Assembly (NCBI RefSeq): GCF_000785515.1
Contig: NZ_CP009913.1
Location: forward strand, 2,000,001 to 2,064,000
Length of the DNA stretch: 64,000 nucleotides
Source of the DNA: Streptococcus salivarius
Lineage (GTDB): Bacteria > Bacillota > Bacilli > Lactobacillales > Streptococcaceae
Direction of reading: 5' to 3'
Positions within the stretch are counted from its first letter, which is position 1; each line of letters begins with the position of its first letter. Below the pieces are notes generated by a model, which was not told the DNA's origin, searched no databases, and saw only the letters and a list, made by a program, of their open reading frames with translations. A program made the translations under genes and the position numbers. This document shows, in pieces, positions 10,089 to 18,390 of this stretch.

Positions 10089-10176
10089 ATTATAGCATGC
10101 AATCCCCAAATGTATATCTTGATTTCCTAAAATGTCGAATTTCACTCATAGAATGTATTTTTTATCCTAATCTGCA
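10089..10176 (-). promoter_or_regulatory. Promoter B with LytTR-type direct repeats
   Basis: On the minus strand a direct-repeat operator lies at 10146-10176, TGCAGATTAGGAT...ACATTCTATGA, with repeats about 20 bp apart. A second pair at 10104-10136 (ACATTTTAG and ACATTTGGG, 22 bp period) overlaps the position of a missing -35, ahead of TGCTATAAT. ComE/BlpR/AgrA-type LytTR regulators bind such repeats spaced by about two helical turns. Assignment to the regulator at 10604 is inferred. Confidence 0.45.
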
Positions 10177-10199
10177 CTAATGCCCTTAAAAACAAAAAA

Positions 10200-10372
10200 A
10201 ACGGCTTGATTTCTCAAGCCTATTAATTTCTATAAAAAAGATATGTAATTGGACGAGCGGCCAATAAAAAATGGGGATTAGGAAAAAGTTATATAAAAGT
10301 ACATTATTTATTTTCATAAAGTGTATGTAGATTTCAATAAGATTGACGATGTCTCATTTCCGAATCACATAT
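10200..10372 (-). ncRNA. Candidate small transcript A
   Basis: A TATAAT (10377-10382) downstream of operator A would start a transcript of about 170 nt, ending at a clear intrinsic terminator (GGCTTGA-GAAA-TCAAGCC plus eight Ts, about 10200-10220). It has no reading frame with a ribosome site; the short frames MRHRQSY and MYFYITFS are the best seen. It contains a C-rich single-stranded-looking segment (CCTAATCCCC). It shares operator and AATCAAGATAT sequence with unit B, so A and B look like diverged duplicates. Confidence 0.35.
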
Positions 10373-10417
10373 CTTGATTATATATTAACTTTTTTCAATT
10401 TAATTGTCTATACGATT

Positions 10418-10450
10418 TCATAGAATGTCGTTTTTTCATCCTGAACTGCA
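10418..10450 (-). promoter_or_regulatory. LytTR-type direct-repeat operator A
   Basis: On the minus strand GCAGTTCAG and ACATTCTAT are 21 bp apart, framed by TGCAGTTCAGGATG and ACATTCTATGA. The first repeat matches the ComE/BlpR consensus CAnTTCAG. The whole block is repeated with few changes at 10146-10176. It lies between the response regulator gene and candidate RNA A. Confidence 0.5.
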
Positions 10451-10582
10451 TTTTTTTTTAGTCATTTTTTTATAAATCTCTAAATTTTATCACTAAAGGA
10501 CATCTATTTTGTGTTTTTACAGAATTTGTTCACTTATAAGATTATCAATCACCTATGAAATAAACACATGCTTTTTTAGACT

Positions 10583-10616
10583 AAAAAGAACATTAGTCAT
10601 CGACTAATGTTCTTTT
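10583..10616 (-). terminator. Terminator of the response regulator/receptor operon
   Basis: AAAAGAACATTAGTC and GACTAATGTTCTTTT form a 15-bp perfect stem with a 3-nt loop. The stem includes the stop codon of the response regulator. Confidence 0.85.
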
Positions 10617-11347
10617 ACCTCTGACCATTTTTTAAGCAGGGCCTTCATTTTCAAACGTGAAACTGGACAAGAATCGCCATTTTCAAAGTAAATCATCAAC
10701 TGAGTCTTATCAATACGAGATATGTTATCCAAATTAACTAAAAAGGAGCGATGACAAGAAAAGAGTTTTTTATTTACCGAAGTAATATCTCCAAGATTGG
10801 CATAAAACTCCAGACGCTCTGTTTTGGTAATTAGCATCACCTTATGAGGTGTCACAGCAGTCGCAAAATAATAAATATCTCTCATAGGGACTTGGATCCG
10901 AGACTGAGCGGTTTCAAACACAAATATCTCATCATCATCCACATCTCCAACTTTTTGGTTCACAAAAGTCAATGTTTGTTTTAGTTGTTGTTTGAATTCT
11001 GCATTAGAAACTGTCTTATCAATGAAATCTAGTGCAGAAACCTTGTATTTAAAACTGATCGGTGCAAACTCTGAGTGAGTTGTTACAAAAATAATAACTG
11101 CATTAGCATCTTGTTGGCGAATTTCTGAGGCGACTTCTAGCCCCTTCTTTCGCTCACCATCAATATCGATATCTAAAAGGAAAACCTGATGGTTGCCCTT
11201 CTCGTTGATACTGGACAATAGTTTGTGAGGTTTAGAAAAAACTTCAAGTTTTCGTACAGAAAACGTGCCCTCTGAAACCAATTCTCGGATGATGTCGCTA
11301 ATGCGTGTTTGCTGCATTAAGTCATCTTCTAAAATGTATATATTCAT
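10604..11347 (-). CDS. LytTR-family response regulator (ComE/BlpR/AgrA type)
   Basis: This 247-residue cytoplasmic regulator has an N-terminal receiver and a C-terminal LytTR DNA-binding domain. Receiver landmarks are the acidic cluster Glu7-Asp8-Asp9, phospho-acceptor Asp59 in FLLDID, and the conserved lysine in DFIDK near 112. The LytTR domain starts near 142 (FVFETAQSRIQVPMRDI) and includes LFSCHRSFLVNL. It is the last gene of a five-gene operon with four AgrC/ComD-like receptors, 1 bp after the 438-residue one. It is the only response regulator in the locus and the natural output for all four. Likely targets are the nearby direct repeats. Confidence 0.92.
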   Translation of the reverse strand: MNIYILEDDLMQQTRISDIIRELVSEGTFSVRKLEVFSKPHKLLSSINEKGNHQVFLLDIDIDGERKKGLEVASEIRQQDANAVIIFVTTHSEFAPISFKYKVSALDFIDKTVSNAEFKQQLKQTLTFVNQKVGDVDDDEIFVFETAQSRIQVPMRDIYYFATAVTPHKVMLITKTERLEFYANLGDITSVNKKLFSCHRSFLVNLDNISRIDKTQLMIYFENGDSCPVSRLKMKALLKKWSEVKEH

Positions 11348-11348
11348 A

Positions 11349-12665
11349 TTAGGGCCTCATTTCTAGTATTTGCATCATTTTACGATTCTGACTACGGACA
11401 GAAAAGGAAGTGTTCGGATAACGTTCCAAGATATCTTGAACAGCATTAACACCTATACCACCCTCAGGATGAGAAAGCTGGGTACTCATCATTGAAAGTG
11501 GCACTTGCTCTTCTGCAATTGTACTTTCAATAATAAAACTCTGGCAGTCCTCTTCATCAAAATAGGCCAGACTAATAAAACCTTCACTGGCTTTACGAGC
11601 ACCATCAATAGCATTATCCATGAGGTGACCCAAAACAACAGCTAAATCTAAATCAGTTAGATAGTTATGAATCACTGGATCTGGAATCTCTGCATGAATA
11701 TTGAGGCGATGCATCTGAGCTTCATGATATTTTGATGAAAGTAGACTATGAATACTTGGATTTTGGATATTATCCAAATCTGTGACCTGAGTTGAAAAAC
11801 TATGCTGATCTCGATTGACATAAAGATCAACCAAATCTTTTTTATAAGAACGAATATCCCCTGTTCTTTCGATATCTCTCAGATTATTAAGTAGGAAATT
11901 ATAGTTAGAGCGAACATGCATCAAGTCTCTATACAAACCTTCTACCCTGGTATTCTCACGCTTCAAATCATCAAGATAGTTGGCTTGCTTCATCGCTAAA
12001 TCCTGCTCTATTTTTTCCTTAGCAAACTGGTTTACAGCACCAAGTACAAAGAGGAGTAAATAGAGATATCCCATTACTAATGGCAACCTAAATCTACTCT
12101 CAAGATGTAACTCTGGGAAATAAGTATCAAATGTCGACACTAAAAAGATAACTAAATAATAAAGTAAAAGAAGCATGTTGACCAAACCCAGACGGTTCTT
12201 TTTTTCTTGTTGGGCAGCAACTTTCAAGATATCTGTAAAATCTAGACGTAAAATAAAATCTACTATTCTGACCGTCAACATGACGAAGGAAAGTGGTACC
12301 ATAGACCACCAAATATTAGTGTTTAAAGTGTCAACAGTTATACCAAGTATCGGTGGAAAGAAGAAGGTAGCCAAAAAACGTCTTGCCAAATCGACTAGTA
12401 CCACCGGGTAAAAACCTAGAAAAAAGCGCTCTACAGAGGTGACACTTTTATTCAATTGGTAACTAAATGTCAATGTTACAATGGCTACTAAGGGAGGTAC
12501 TATGCCTATATAGCGTCCAATGAGTTGTCCCCAAATGCATAGAGCAACATCAAATAACAAATAAAGTATACGATTTTTAAGATTAGTGTTTTGTCCACCA
12601 ATACGTAAGTAGATATCCCAAATAATGATAAACATCAAAATTTGAAATAGGATGTTACCCAGCAT
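11349..12665 (-). CDS. HPK10-type receptor with ATPase domain but no H-box histidine
   Basis: This 438-residue membrane protein resembles AgrC/ComD/BlpH peptide receptors. It has about six membrane segments (about 1-215), a coiled dimerisation helix, and a C-terminal HATPase domain. The N-box is intact (GHLMDNAIDGA, Asn351) and a G-box is present (EGGIGV, 401-406). The H-box, normally FRHDYxNIL, reads VRSNYNFLL, so Ser253 and Asn254 replace His-Asp; His250 lies three residues upstream and is a weak alternative. It may therefore bind ATP without self-phosphorylating. It directly precedes the response regulator gene. Confidence 0.85.
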   Translation of the reverse strand: MLGNILFQILMFIIIWDIYLRIGGQNTNLKNRILYLLFDVALCIWGQLIGRYIGIVPPLVAIVTLTFSYQLNKSVTSVERFFLGFYPVVLVDLARRFLATFFFPPILGITVDTLNTNIWWSMVPLSFVMLTVRIVDFILRLDFTDILKVAAQQEKKNRLGLVNMLLLLYYLVIFLVSTFDTYFPELHLESRFRLPLVMGYLYLLLFVLGAVNQFAKEKIEQDLAMKQANYLDDLKRENTRVEGLYRDLMHVRSNYNFLLNNLRDIERTGDIRSYKKDLVDLYVNRDQHSFSTQVTDLDNIQNPSIHSLLSSKYHEAQMHRLNIHAEIPDPVIHNYLTDLDLAVVLGHLMDNAIDGARKASEGFISLAYFDEEDCQSFIIESTIAEEQVPLSMMSTQLSHPEGGIGVNAVQDILERYPNTSFSVRSQNRKMMQILEMRP

Positions 12666-12688
12666 AGTTGTCCCTCTCCTTTCTACGA

Positions 12689-13969
12689 TTATAGTCCTAC
12701 CGTGACAATTTGATAGGTTTTAAATAATTCTTTTTTATTTGTTAAACCGATACCGTTTGACCAGCAAAACTGGGCAAAATCACGACTAATAGCCAGAATA
12801 TCATCGAGTTTCGGATCAGCTTCCTGATTGGTATTCTCAAGAATAAAGCTGAGATTACCATCCTCATTCTGTTGAATAAGGAAACCAATATCTGTCTCCG
12901 GCTCCTTGGCCCAAAGTTTTTCAGCTAAGTTCATGCAACGTTCTAAAACTCCAATAAGAACTGCAATATTTAAATTGTTAGGATAAGCATCAACATTGAC
13001 ATCCAACCTAACGGTGATACCTTTTTGTTCCAAAGGAATGATTTGGTTTACAATCCAACTTCTTAATACCGGATAAGGAATCTCAAACAGAGGAGCCAAC
13101 TTATCATTTAAGTCCAAATTATCAAGTTTAAGATGATTCAAATGCTCATGATAAACGGATAAAACTTCTGATAATTGATTTTTAGCCAATGGGGTCTCAA
13201 GAGCTACCAAAAGACTCTCAAAATCTTTTTCAATAGGTTTTACTTTTGTAAAAAGATCCTCAATATGTTTATTATAGACTTCCAAGTTATAGACATAAGT
13301 CTCCACAGCTTCCTTACTACGTTCTCTGACAAATTTATGAGAATAGCGGTTCAAGGTTGTTACCATTAGGAGATAAACTGCCATTGCAATAAAAATTGGC
13401 CCTCCCACATCACTACCTGTTGATACCAAAAGAGTACTACAAGTAATGTAGAGTGCAAAGGTCAGATCAACGGCTATCAACAGACGCTCACGACCACGTG
13501 AATAAATCAATTCCTTGACCTTATCAACATCTGAACTGGAAAGGTAATTGATATAGAGAAAGAATGGGTAAATCAGTACAAACGATAACAATTTGAGGAA
13601 GAAGTTTTCTTGAATCTCACTCAAAGTCATATTTGTAAACAGATTATTGAATACATAAAATGGAGTAAAAGTCGCAAATAAATCTGTAAAAATAACCGAG
13701 AAAGCTCCAAAAAAGAGGCTTGCCCAGATCGTCAAACGATGTTCCCGACGTTCCTTTAAGGCCAAAGCTAAAAAGATAACAACTTGATAATAGAAGCCAT
13801 CACCCTTACCAAGTGATACCACTATACCTAAGAGACTTAGACAAAATACTTTCCAGTAAGCTAATGTGCTCCTTGTTAGTTTTTTATAAATAAACCAGGT
13901 AATATGAAAACTAATAATCTGAATAATACTATTTTCAAGGGATACCATGGTCCAAAGCTGTAAGTTCAT
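12689..13969 (-). CDS. HPK10-type receptor, degenerate in both H-box and N-box
   Basis: This 426-residue protein has the receptor layout of ComD/BlpH: hydrophobic N-terminal half, coiled segment, and HATPase-like C-terminus. The H-box position reads PIEKDFESLL, with Lys248 for histidine. The N-box region (IGVLERCMNLAEKL) lacks the usual DNA. Only a G-box-like NGIGLTNKKELF remains near the C-terminus. It is probably not a working kinase by itself and may be a sensor, adaptor or negative partner. It lies between the 438- and 296-residue receptor genes. The frame is open, so it does not look like a decaying gene. Confidence 0.8.
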   Translation of the reverse strand: MNLQLWTMVSLENSIIQIISFHITWFIYKKLTRSTLAYWKVFCLSLLGIVVSLGKGDGFYYQVVIFLALALKERREHRLTIWASLFFGAFSVIFTDLFATFTPFYVFNNLFTNMTLSEIQENFFLKLLSFVLIYPFFLYINYLSSSDVDKVKELIYSRGRERLLIAVDLTFALYITCSTLLVSTGSDVGGPIFIAMAVYLLMVTTLNRYSHKFVRERSKEAVETYVYNLEVYNKHIEDLFTKVKPIEKDFESLLVALETPLAKNQLSEVLSVYHEHLNHLKLDNLDLNDKLAPLFEIPYPVLRSWIVNQIIPLEQKGITVRLDVNVDAYPNNLNIAVLIGVLERCMNLAEKLWAKEPETDIGFLIQQNEDGNLSFILENTNQEADPKLDDILAISRDFAQFCWSNGIGLTNKKELFKTYQIVTVGL

Positions 13970-13990
13970 GATAATATTTCCTGTTTATAC

Positions 13991-14881
13991 TCAAGAGACA
14001 TTTTCGTCATCTTCTTCAATGAGTTCTTGACCTGCCTTTTTCAAAATATCTTGATAGGTTTGTTCAATAAGGTCAAAATCCCCACTATCAATACTTGTCT
14101 GCATACTAATGAGTATGTTTTCATAATCATGTTTAAACGAACGTACACTCTTATAGGCAGTTTCGATTTTTTCATTATAAGCTTCCAGACTCCTCAAGTG
14201 CTCCTCTTGTTCTCTGAGAATTTTGCTATCACGTACGTCTTTACCGTAGGAAACAAAACGAACAAGAATATACATGTGTATAAGGAAACCAACCCAAATA
14301 TAAATTTGAGGGTAACCTGGGAGATAGGTCTGACTAAGAAGCAAGGAGAATATCTCCTGCTTAAAGAGGATAAGAAGATAACTGATAATTAAAATATAAT
14401 CAACTTGCAAGAGCATGCTCTTATATTTATCCTGCAAGTCCTGATATGGTTCCTGGAAAAAGCTATCTAAACCGAACATTTTTTGCAAGCCTAGAAAGAA
14501 GGGAAGAACAACACTATCTACAGCCAGGATTCCTAAATGGTTTGGAACCAACTCGACCGGCTTATTAAAGAAAACTCGGAAAAGATAAAAACTAAAGAAA
14601 CTTGTAATCAGGGTCCAAAAGACAGGGGCAAAGAAAGCATAAAAATACTTTTCTTCTCGTAGAGCCTGAGGTTTTTCAAGAAAAATAAAGACTAGGAGAT
14701 AAATTGCATCTGGAATATCAATTTGCCATAGCACCTTGGCTAACCACTTAACGGCAGTTACTACGATTACATAAGGAATGTAACGGTAAGTAAAAACATC
14801 TAGATAAGCCATTCTAGCTAAAATCACAAGATGTGAAACGACAACAACCAAAGCAATAAGGCCATCAATCGCAAGTTGCAT
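13991..14881 (-). CDS. Truncated HPK10-type receptor: H-box present, no ATPase domain
   Basis: This 296-residue protein has the hydrophobic sensor half of an AgrC/ComD-like receptor and a coiled helix carrying a canonical H-box, RSFKHDYENIL, with phospho-acceptor His251. It stops about 45 residues later (ELIEEDDENVS), where a HATPase domain should follow. The next gene begins 21 bp downstream, so no remnant of the missing domain is left and this looks like a stable form. It is the only one of four neighbours with the histidine, making it a plausible phospho-acceptor for kinase domains of its partners. Confidence 0.82.
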   Translation of the reverse strand: MQLAIDGLIALVVVVSHLVILARMAYLDVFTYRYIPYVIVVTAVKWLAKVLWQIDIPDAIYLLVFIFLEKPQALREEKYFYAFFAPVFWTLITSFFSFYLFRVFFNKPVELVPNHLGILAVDSVVLPFFLGLQKMFGLDSFFQEPYQDLQDKYKSMLLQVDYILIISYLLILFKQEIFSLLLSQTYLPGYPQIYIWVGFLIHMYILVRFVSYGKDVRDSKILREQEEHLRSLEAYNEKIETAYKSVRSFKHDYENILISMQTSIDSGDFDLIEQTYQDILKKAGQELIEEDDENVS

Positions 14882-14940
14882 ATGCTTTCCCCCTTTCTAT
14901 TTCCCTCATCCTATCCTCCACAAATAGTATCTTTGATTTA

Positions 14941-16248
14941 TCAATTATCCTGAAAAGAGAGGACCTGTGTAAAATGATGGTCACAACTACGAGTCTCAAG
15001 ATTTACTTTTGGATAGCGATTAAGTATATCTGCGACCTTAGACAAACCAAGCCCTCGGCCTTCACCTTTGCCAGAAACCCCTTCATCAAAAATCCTTGAC
15101 ACAGGAATACGTTCTTCTCTGGTTGTATTGTCAATAACCAAGATAAGATAACCTTGATTTTTAAAGAAAGATATAGTTAAAGTAGGATCTTCAGAATCCA
15201 CCGCCGACTCAATAGCATTATTTAAGAAGACAGAAGAAATCACAACCAAATCTAAGGCCTCTATCTGAGTTGACGATATGACATCTGGCAACTCCAAGTT
15301 AACCTTAATTCCTAAGTTCTCTGCCTCAAGCACTTTAGCAGAAAAGAGACTCTTGAGAGATGTGATTTCTAAGTTGATCAAACGTGATAATTCATAATTT
15401 GACAACGTTAAGCTATTACCAGATTTCTCTAAAAGTTCTGCATACTCTTGTTTCAAAGCAGGTAAGTCTCGACGTTGGATACTAACCTCCATTGTCTTAA
15501 GCCCTTCGAGATAATCCTTCTTCACCTGAGAAATATCATTATAGAGTTTTTCTAAACGGTGACTATATTCTTCTAAACTTTCCTCGTGTCTAGCCATTTC
15601 TTCAGCCAACTGATCCTTCACTCTTCTCTTAGAATAAATATTAAGCTGAGCAAAGAGCAAAATAAAGAGGATGGAGTAGACAACCGTAATACTGCCTGCT
15701 AAATAAATAAAGAGTCCTGTGTAAGGAAAGATGTTACTGGCATAGAAAATAATTAAAGATAAAATAATATAAGCCAGAGTCACTCCAACCAATAAGCGTT
15801 GTCTAACTTGGTAAGTATGGTTATTTCCCATAACATTGAGAGCACCAAAGTCAATAAAGAACACTTTGACAATCAGATGAAAAATTGGGTAAATCAAGAG
15901 ATAAGACAAAGCAATGAGTACTGGGGTGTCTTTGACCTGTAAATAATTAATTTGAAAAATCCATGGGAAAAAGTAAAGTTGAAGCAGCTTCGAGGTGACT
16001 TCAACAAAAACCCACGGCAAAAAGGTGAAAAGAAAAGAATTCTTTTCACTACTTGATATTTTATTTAAGAAAAGATAGCAGAACAAAAGTGCTAAGAGCG
16101 ACCCTGTAATGCCTCCAACAAATAGAGAGAGCAAGAGACTCCCTGCGATAAACCAGCATTTACTCTTCCAAGTTTTGAGTAAACCTGACATATCGTGACT
16201 AACAATTAAAATAGCCAATAGACGTAGAACCGTAAATAAAACGATCAT
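14941..16248 (-). CDS. HPK10-type receptor with ATPase domain but Lys at the H-box
   Basis: This 435-residue protein is the first gene of the operon. It has about six membrane segments (1-200), a helix with QVKKDYLEGL at the H-box (Lys244 for histidine), an N-box with VFLNNAIESA (Asn344 kept, Asp changed to Asn), and an intact G-box KGEGRGLGLSKV near 394-405. It should bind ATP but cannot self-phosphorylate at the usual site. A promoter is visible 40 bp upstream (16288-16317). Like its neighbours, it is open and complete. Confidence 0.85.
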   Translation of the reverse strand: MIVLFTVLRLLAILIVSHDMSGLLKTWKSKCWFIAGSLLLSLFVGGITGSLLALLFCYLFLNKISSSEKNSFLFTFLPWVFVEVTSKLLQLYFFPWIFQINYLQVKDTPVLIALSYLLIYPIFHLIVKVFFIDFGALNVMGNNHTYQVRQRLLVGVTLAYIILSLIIFYASNIFPYTGLFIYLAGSITVVYSILFILLFAQLNIYSKRRVKDQLAEEMARHEESLEEYSHRLEKLYNDISQVKKDYLEGLKTMEVSIQRRDLPALKQEYAELLEKSGNSLTLSNYELSRLINLEITSLKSLFSAKVLEAENLGIKVNLELPDVISSTQIEALDLVVISSVFLNNAIESAVDSEDPTLTISFFKNQGYLILVIDNTTREERIPVSRIFDEGVSGKGEGRGLGLSKVADILNRYPKVNLETRSCDHHFTQVLSFQDN

Positions 16249-16287
16249 CTCTAGACTCCCCCCTTCCTTTCAAAATCAACCTACTTT

Positions 16288-16317
16288 ATTGTAACATAAA
16301 TATATAATTTAGCGTCA
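16288..16317 (-). promoter_or_regulatory. Promoter of the receptor/regulator operon
   Basis: TACAAT (16288-16293) lies about 40 bp upstream of the first receptor gene with an imperfect -35 (TGACGC, 16312-16317) 18 bp away. A strong ribosome site (GGAAGGGGGGAG) precedes the start codon. Confidence 0.5.
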
Positions 16318-16414
16318 CTCCTATTAGAAAAAGCTAAAAATATAAAGCTATTTTTTCCTGATTGAGAACAATCTAACATCAGACGACCCCACATATCCCT
16401 TACTTTTCATAAAC

Positions 16415-16445
16415 ATAAAAAAGAGCTTAGAAAAACCAAGCTCTT
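16415..16445 (-). terminator. Terminator of the 16-residue peptide gene
   Basis: On the minus strand AAGAGCTT/AAGCTCTT with a 9-nt loop is followed by a T run. It makes the peptide gene a separate transcription unit from the receptor operon. Confidence 0.8.
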
Positions 16446-16466
16446 CAACTGACTCATTACCTCTTT

Positions 16467-16517
16467 TTATGGGTACATGCCGATAACGTAGTAGAAATAC
16501 CAACCAAATCTTCTCAT
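16467..16517 (-). CDS. 16-residue aromatic peptide, candidate pheromone
   Basis: On the minus strand a frame from ATG (16515-16517) to TAA (16467-16469) encodes MRRFGWYFYYVIGMYP. It is preceded by GGGAGGAGTGAGCATT, an excellent ribosome site at proper spacing. A TATAAT (16553-16558) lies upstream and a terminator follows. The peptide has a basic start and a very aromatic core, with no double-glycine leader or lipobox. Its place directly upstream of four AgrC/ComD-like receptors suggests a signal or small membrane-active peptide. No processing or export gene is nearby. Function is inferred from position. Confidence 0.55.
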   Translation of the reverse strand: MRRFGWYFYYVIGMYP

Positions 16518-16552
16518 AATGCTCACTCCTCCCTAATTTTTATTACCAATCT

Positions 16553-16609
16553 ATTATAAAACTAATTTAAAGTTTTGAAAATGATGATATGATTACGAAA
16601 TATCATCAT
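16553..16609 (-). promoter_or_regulatory. Peptide gene promoter with perfect inverted repeat
   Basis: TATAAT (16553-16558) has a poor -35 (TTTTCA at 16576-16581). A perfect 10-bp inverted repeat, ATGATGATAT / ATATCATCAT with a 9-bp spacer (16581-16609), touches the -35. The layout suggests an activator-dependent promoter. A tandem ATGATTAT repeat lies further upstream (about 16630-16648). Confidence 0.55.
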
Positions 16610-16672
16610 TATATTACAAATGCAGTCTTATCAATAATCATATAATCATTGACACATCACTTATGTGCATTC

Positions 16673-16697
16673 GAAAACCCAACAATTGTTGGGTTTG
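16673..16697 (-). terminator. gltX terminator
   Basis: The palindrome AACCCAACAATTGTTGGGTT with a T run on both sides follows the gltX stop codon and could act in both directions. Confidence 0.7.
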
Positions 16698-16700
16698 TTT

Positions 16701-18155
16701 TTATAGTGTTGCAAGAACTTGATCAATATGTTTGATTGATTTTTCACGTCCGAGCAAGAAAATAGTATCTGGCAATTCTGGACCGTGCATTTCTCCTGAA
16801 ACAGCAATACGAATTGGCATGAAGAGATTTTTCCCTTTGATTCCTGTTTCTTTTTGAACAGCCTTAATTTGTGGGAAAATGTTTTCAACAACAAACTCAT
16901 CATCAGACATAGCTTCGAGTTTGGCTTTAAAGGCTTTAAGTACTGTTGGTACTGTTTCACCAGCCATAACTTCTTTTTCAGCCTCTGTCAATTCTGGGAA
17001 ATCTTCAAAGAAGAGATCTGTAAGAGGGACAATTTCTTCTGCTGCTGTCATTTGTGGTTTGTAGAGTTCCACTAATTTTTCAGCTTTATCTGTCAAACGA
17101 CCAGCTTCTTCCAAGAAAGGTTTGCAAAGAGCAAAGACCTTATCGAAATCTGCATTCTTAATGTAGTCGTTACTCATCCAGTCCAATTTTTTCTGGTCAA
17201 AGGCCGCTGGTGACTTGCTTAGACGGTTTTCATCAAAAAGTTTAATGAGTTCTTCACGAGAAAAGATTTCGTCTTCACCGCCAGGATTCCAACCAAGAAG
17301 AGCAATGAAGTTAAAGACTGCTTCTGGAAGGTAACCTTTTTTACGATAATCTTCGATAAATTGAAGGGTGTTAGTGTCACGTTTAGACAACTTCTTACCA
17401 GTTTCAGAATTGATGATAAGGGTCATGTGTCCAAACTCAGGTGCTTCCCAACCAAGAGCTTCATAAACCATGAGTTGTTTTGGTGTATTGGCAATATGGT
17501 CATCTCCACGGATAACGTGTGAAATTTGCATATCATGGTCATCAACAACTACCGCAAAGTTGTAAGTTGGGTAGCCATCTTTCTTCTGGATAACCCAATC
17601 ACCACCGATATTACCACCTTCAAATTCGATATCTCCCTTAACGATATCATGCCATTTATAAATCCCTGACTCATTAACCGCCAAACGAACTGTAGGTACA
17701 ATACCTGCCGCTTCACGTTCTGCGATGTAGGCAGCTTTTTCTTCTTCAGTCATGCCAAGGAACTCGTTAATGTAACGAGGAGTTTCACCAGCTGCTTCTT
17801 GACGTTCACGCTCTGCAGCTAACTCTTCTTCAGTTACGTATGACTTATAGGCTTTACCTTCTGCCAAAAGTTGATCAATATATTTTTGGTAAAGCGGTAA
17901 ACGTTCTGATTGACGATAGTTTTCGTGTGTTTCAGGACTTTCATCCCAGTCAATTCCCAACCAACGCAAGTTATCAAGCTGTGAACGCTCACCATCTTCA
18001 ACGTGACGTTTACGGTCAGTATCTTCAATACGGATAATAAATGTACCGCCATGATGACGTGCATAAAGGTAGTTAAACAATGCTGTACGAGCATTACCAA
18101 TGTGTAGAAGCCCTGTTGGACTTGGTGCGTAACGAACGCGGATATCTTTAGCCAA
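16701..18155 (-). CDS. gltX: Glutamyl-tRNA synthetase
   Basis: This 484-residue class I aminoacyl-tRNA synthetase charges tRNA-Glu. In organisms lacking GlnRS it also mischarges tRNA-Gln for amidation. The HIGH-type signature [19 protein letters not shown] is at 12-30 and the KMSKS-type motif KKLSKRD near 257. Length is typical. The upstream region has an extended -10 (TGATATAAT at 18314-18322) and a 150-nt leader with a small AAGTTAGTCC/GGGACTTT hairpin, but no T-box signature is seen. Confidence 0.97.
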   Translation of the reverse strand: MAKDIRVRYAPSPTGLLHIGNARTALFNYLYARHHGGTFIIRIEDTDRKRHVEDGERSQLDNLRWLGIDWDESPETHENYRQSERLPLYQKYIDQLLAEGKAYKSYVTEEELAAERERQEAAGETPRYINEFLGMTEEEKAAYIAEREAAGIVPTVRLAVNESGIYKWHDIVKGDIEFEGGNIGGDWVIQKKDGYPTYNFAVVVDDHDMQISHVIRGDDHIANTPKQLMVYEALGWEAPEFGHMTLIINSETGKKLSKRDTNTLQFIEDYRKKGYLPEAVFNFIALLGWNPGGEDEIFSREELIKLFDENRLSKSPAAFDQKKLDWMSNDYIKNADFDKVFALCKPFLEEAGRLTDKAEKLVELYKPQMTAAEEIVPLTDLFFEDFPELTEAEKEVMAGETVPTVLKAFKAKLEAMSDDEFVVENIFPQIKAVQKETGIKGKNLFMPIRIAVSGEMHGPELPDTIFLLGREKSIKHIDQVLATL

Positions 18156-18358
18156 GATAAATCTCCTTTTTATGTTTCATTCTTCAGTCTTTGGATACCT
18201 ATTGAGCCTAAAGTCCCTTTCTTAGGACTAACTTAAGATGATAAGTACCAGTAGGCAACTCTATCCCCCAAACTTTCCAAATAAAAATCTAGAAGCGAGT
18301 ACCAATCTTTCTTATTATATCACAATCTAGGGGTGGTTCGAGAAATTTTGTTAAAAAA

Positions 18359-18381
18359 ACGACTACCTAAAGGTAGACGTT
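18359..18381 (-). terminator. Terminator of the oligopeptide-binding protein gene
   Basis: On the minus strand AACG-CTACC/GGTAG-CGTT is followed by seven Ts, after the stop codon at 18391. Confidence 0.85.
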
Positions 18382-18390
18382 TTCGATAGA

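Noticed and set aside
10200-10380. Peptides MRHRQSY or a 43-residue frame in candidate RNA A
   Set aside because: No ribosome site, and the longer frame runs through the terminator.
18156-18390. T-box or riboswitch in the gltX leader
   Set aside because: A small hairpin is present, but no specifier loop, T-box sequence or terminator/antiterminator pair could be found.
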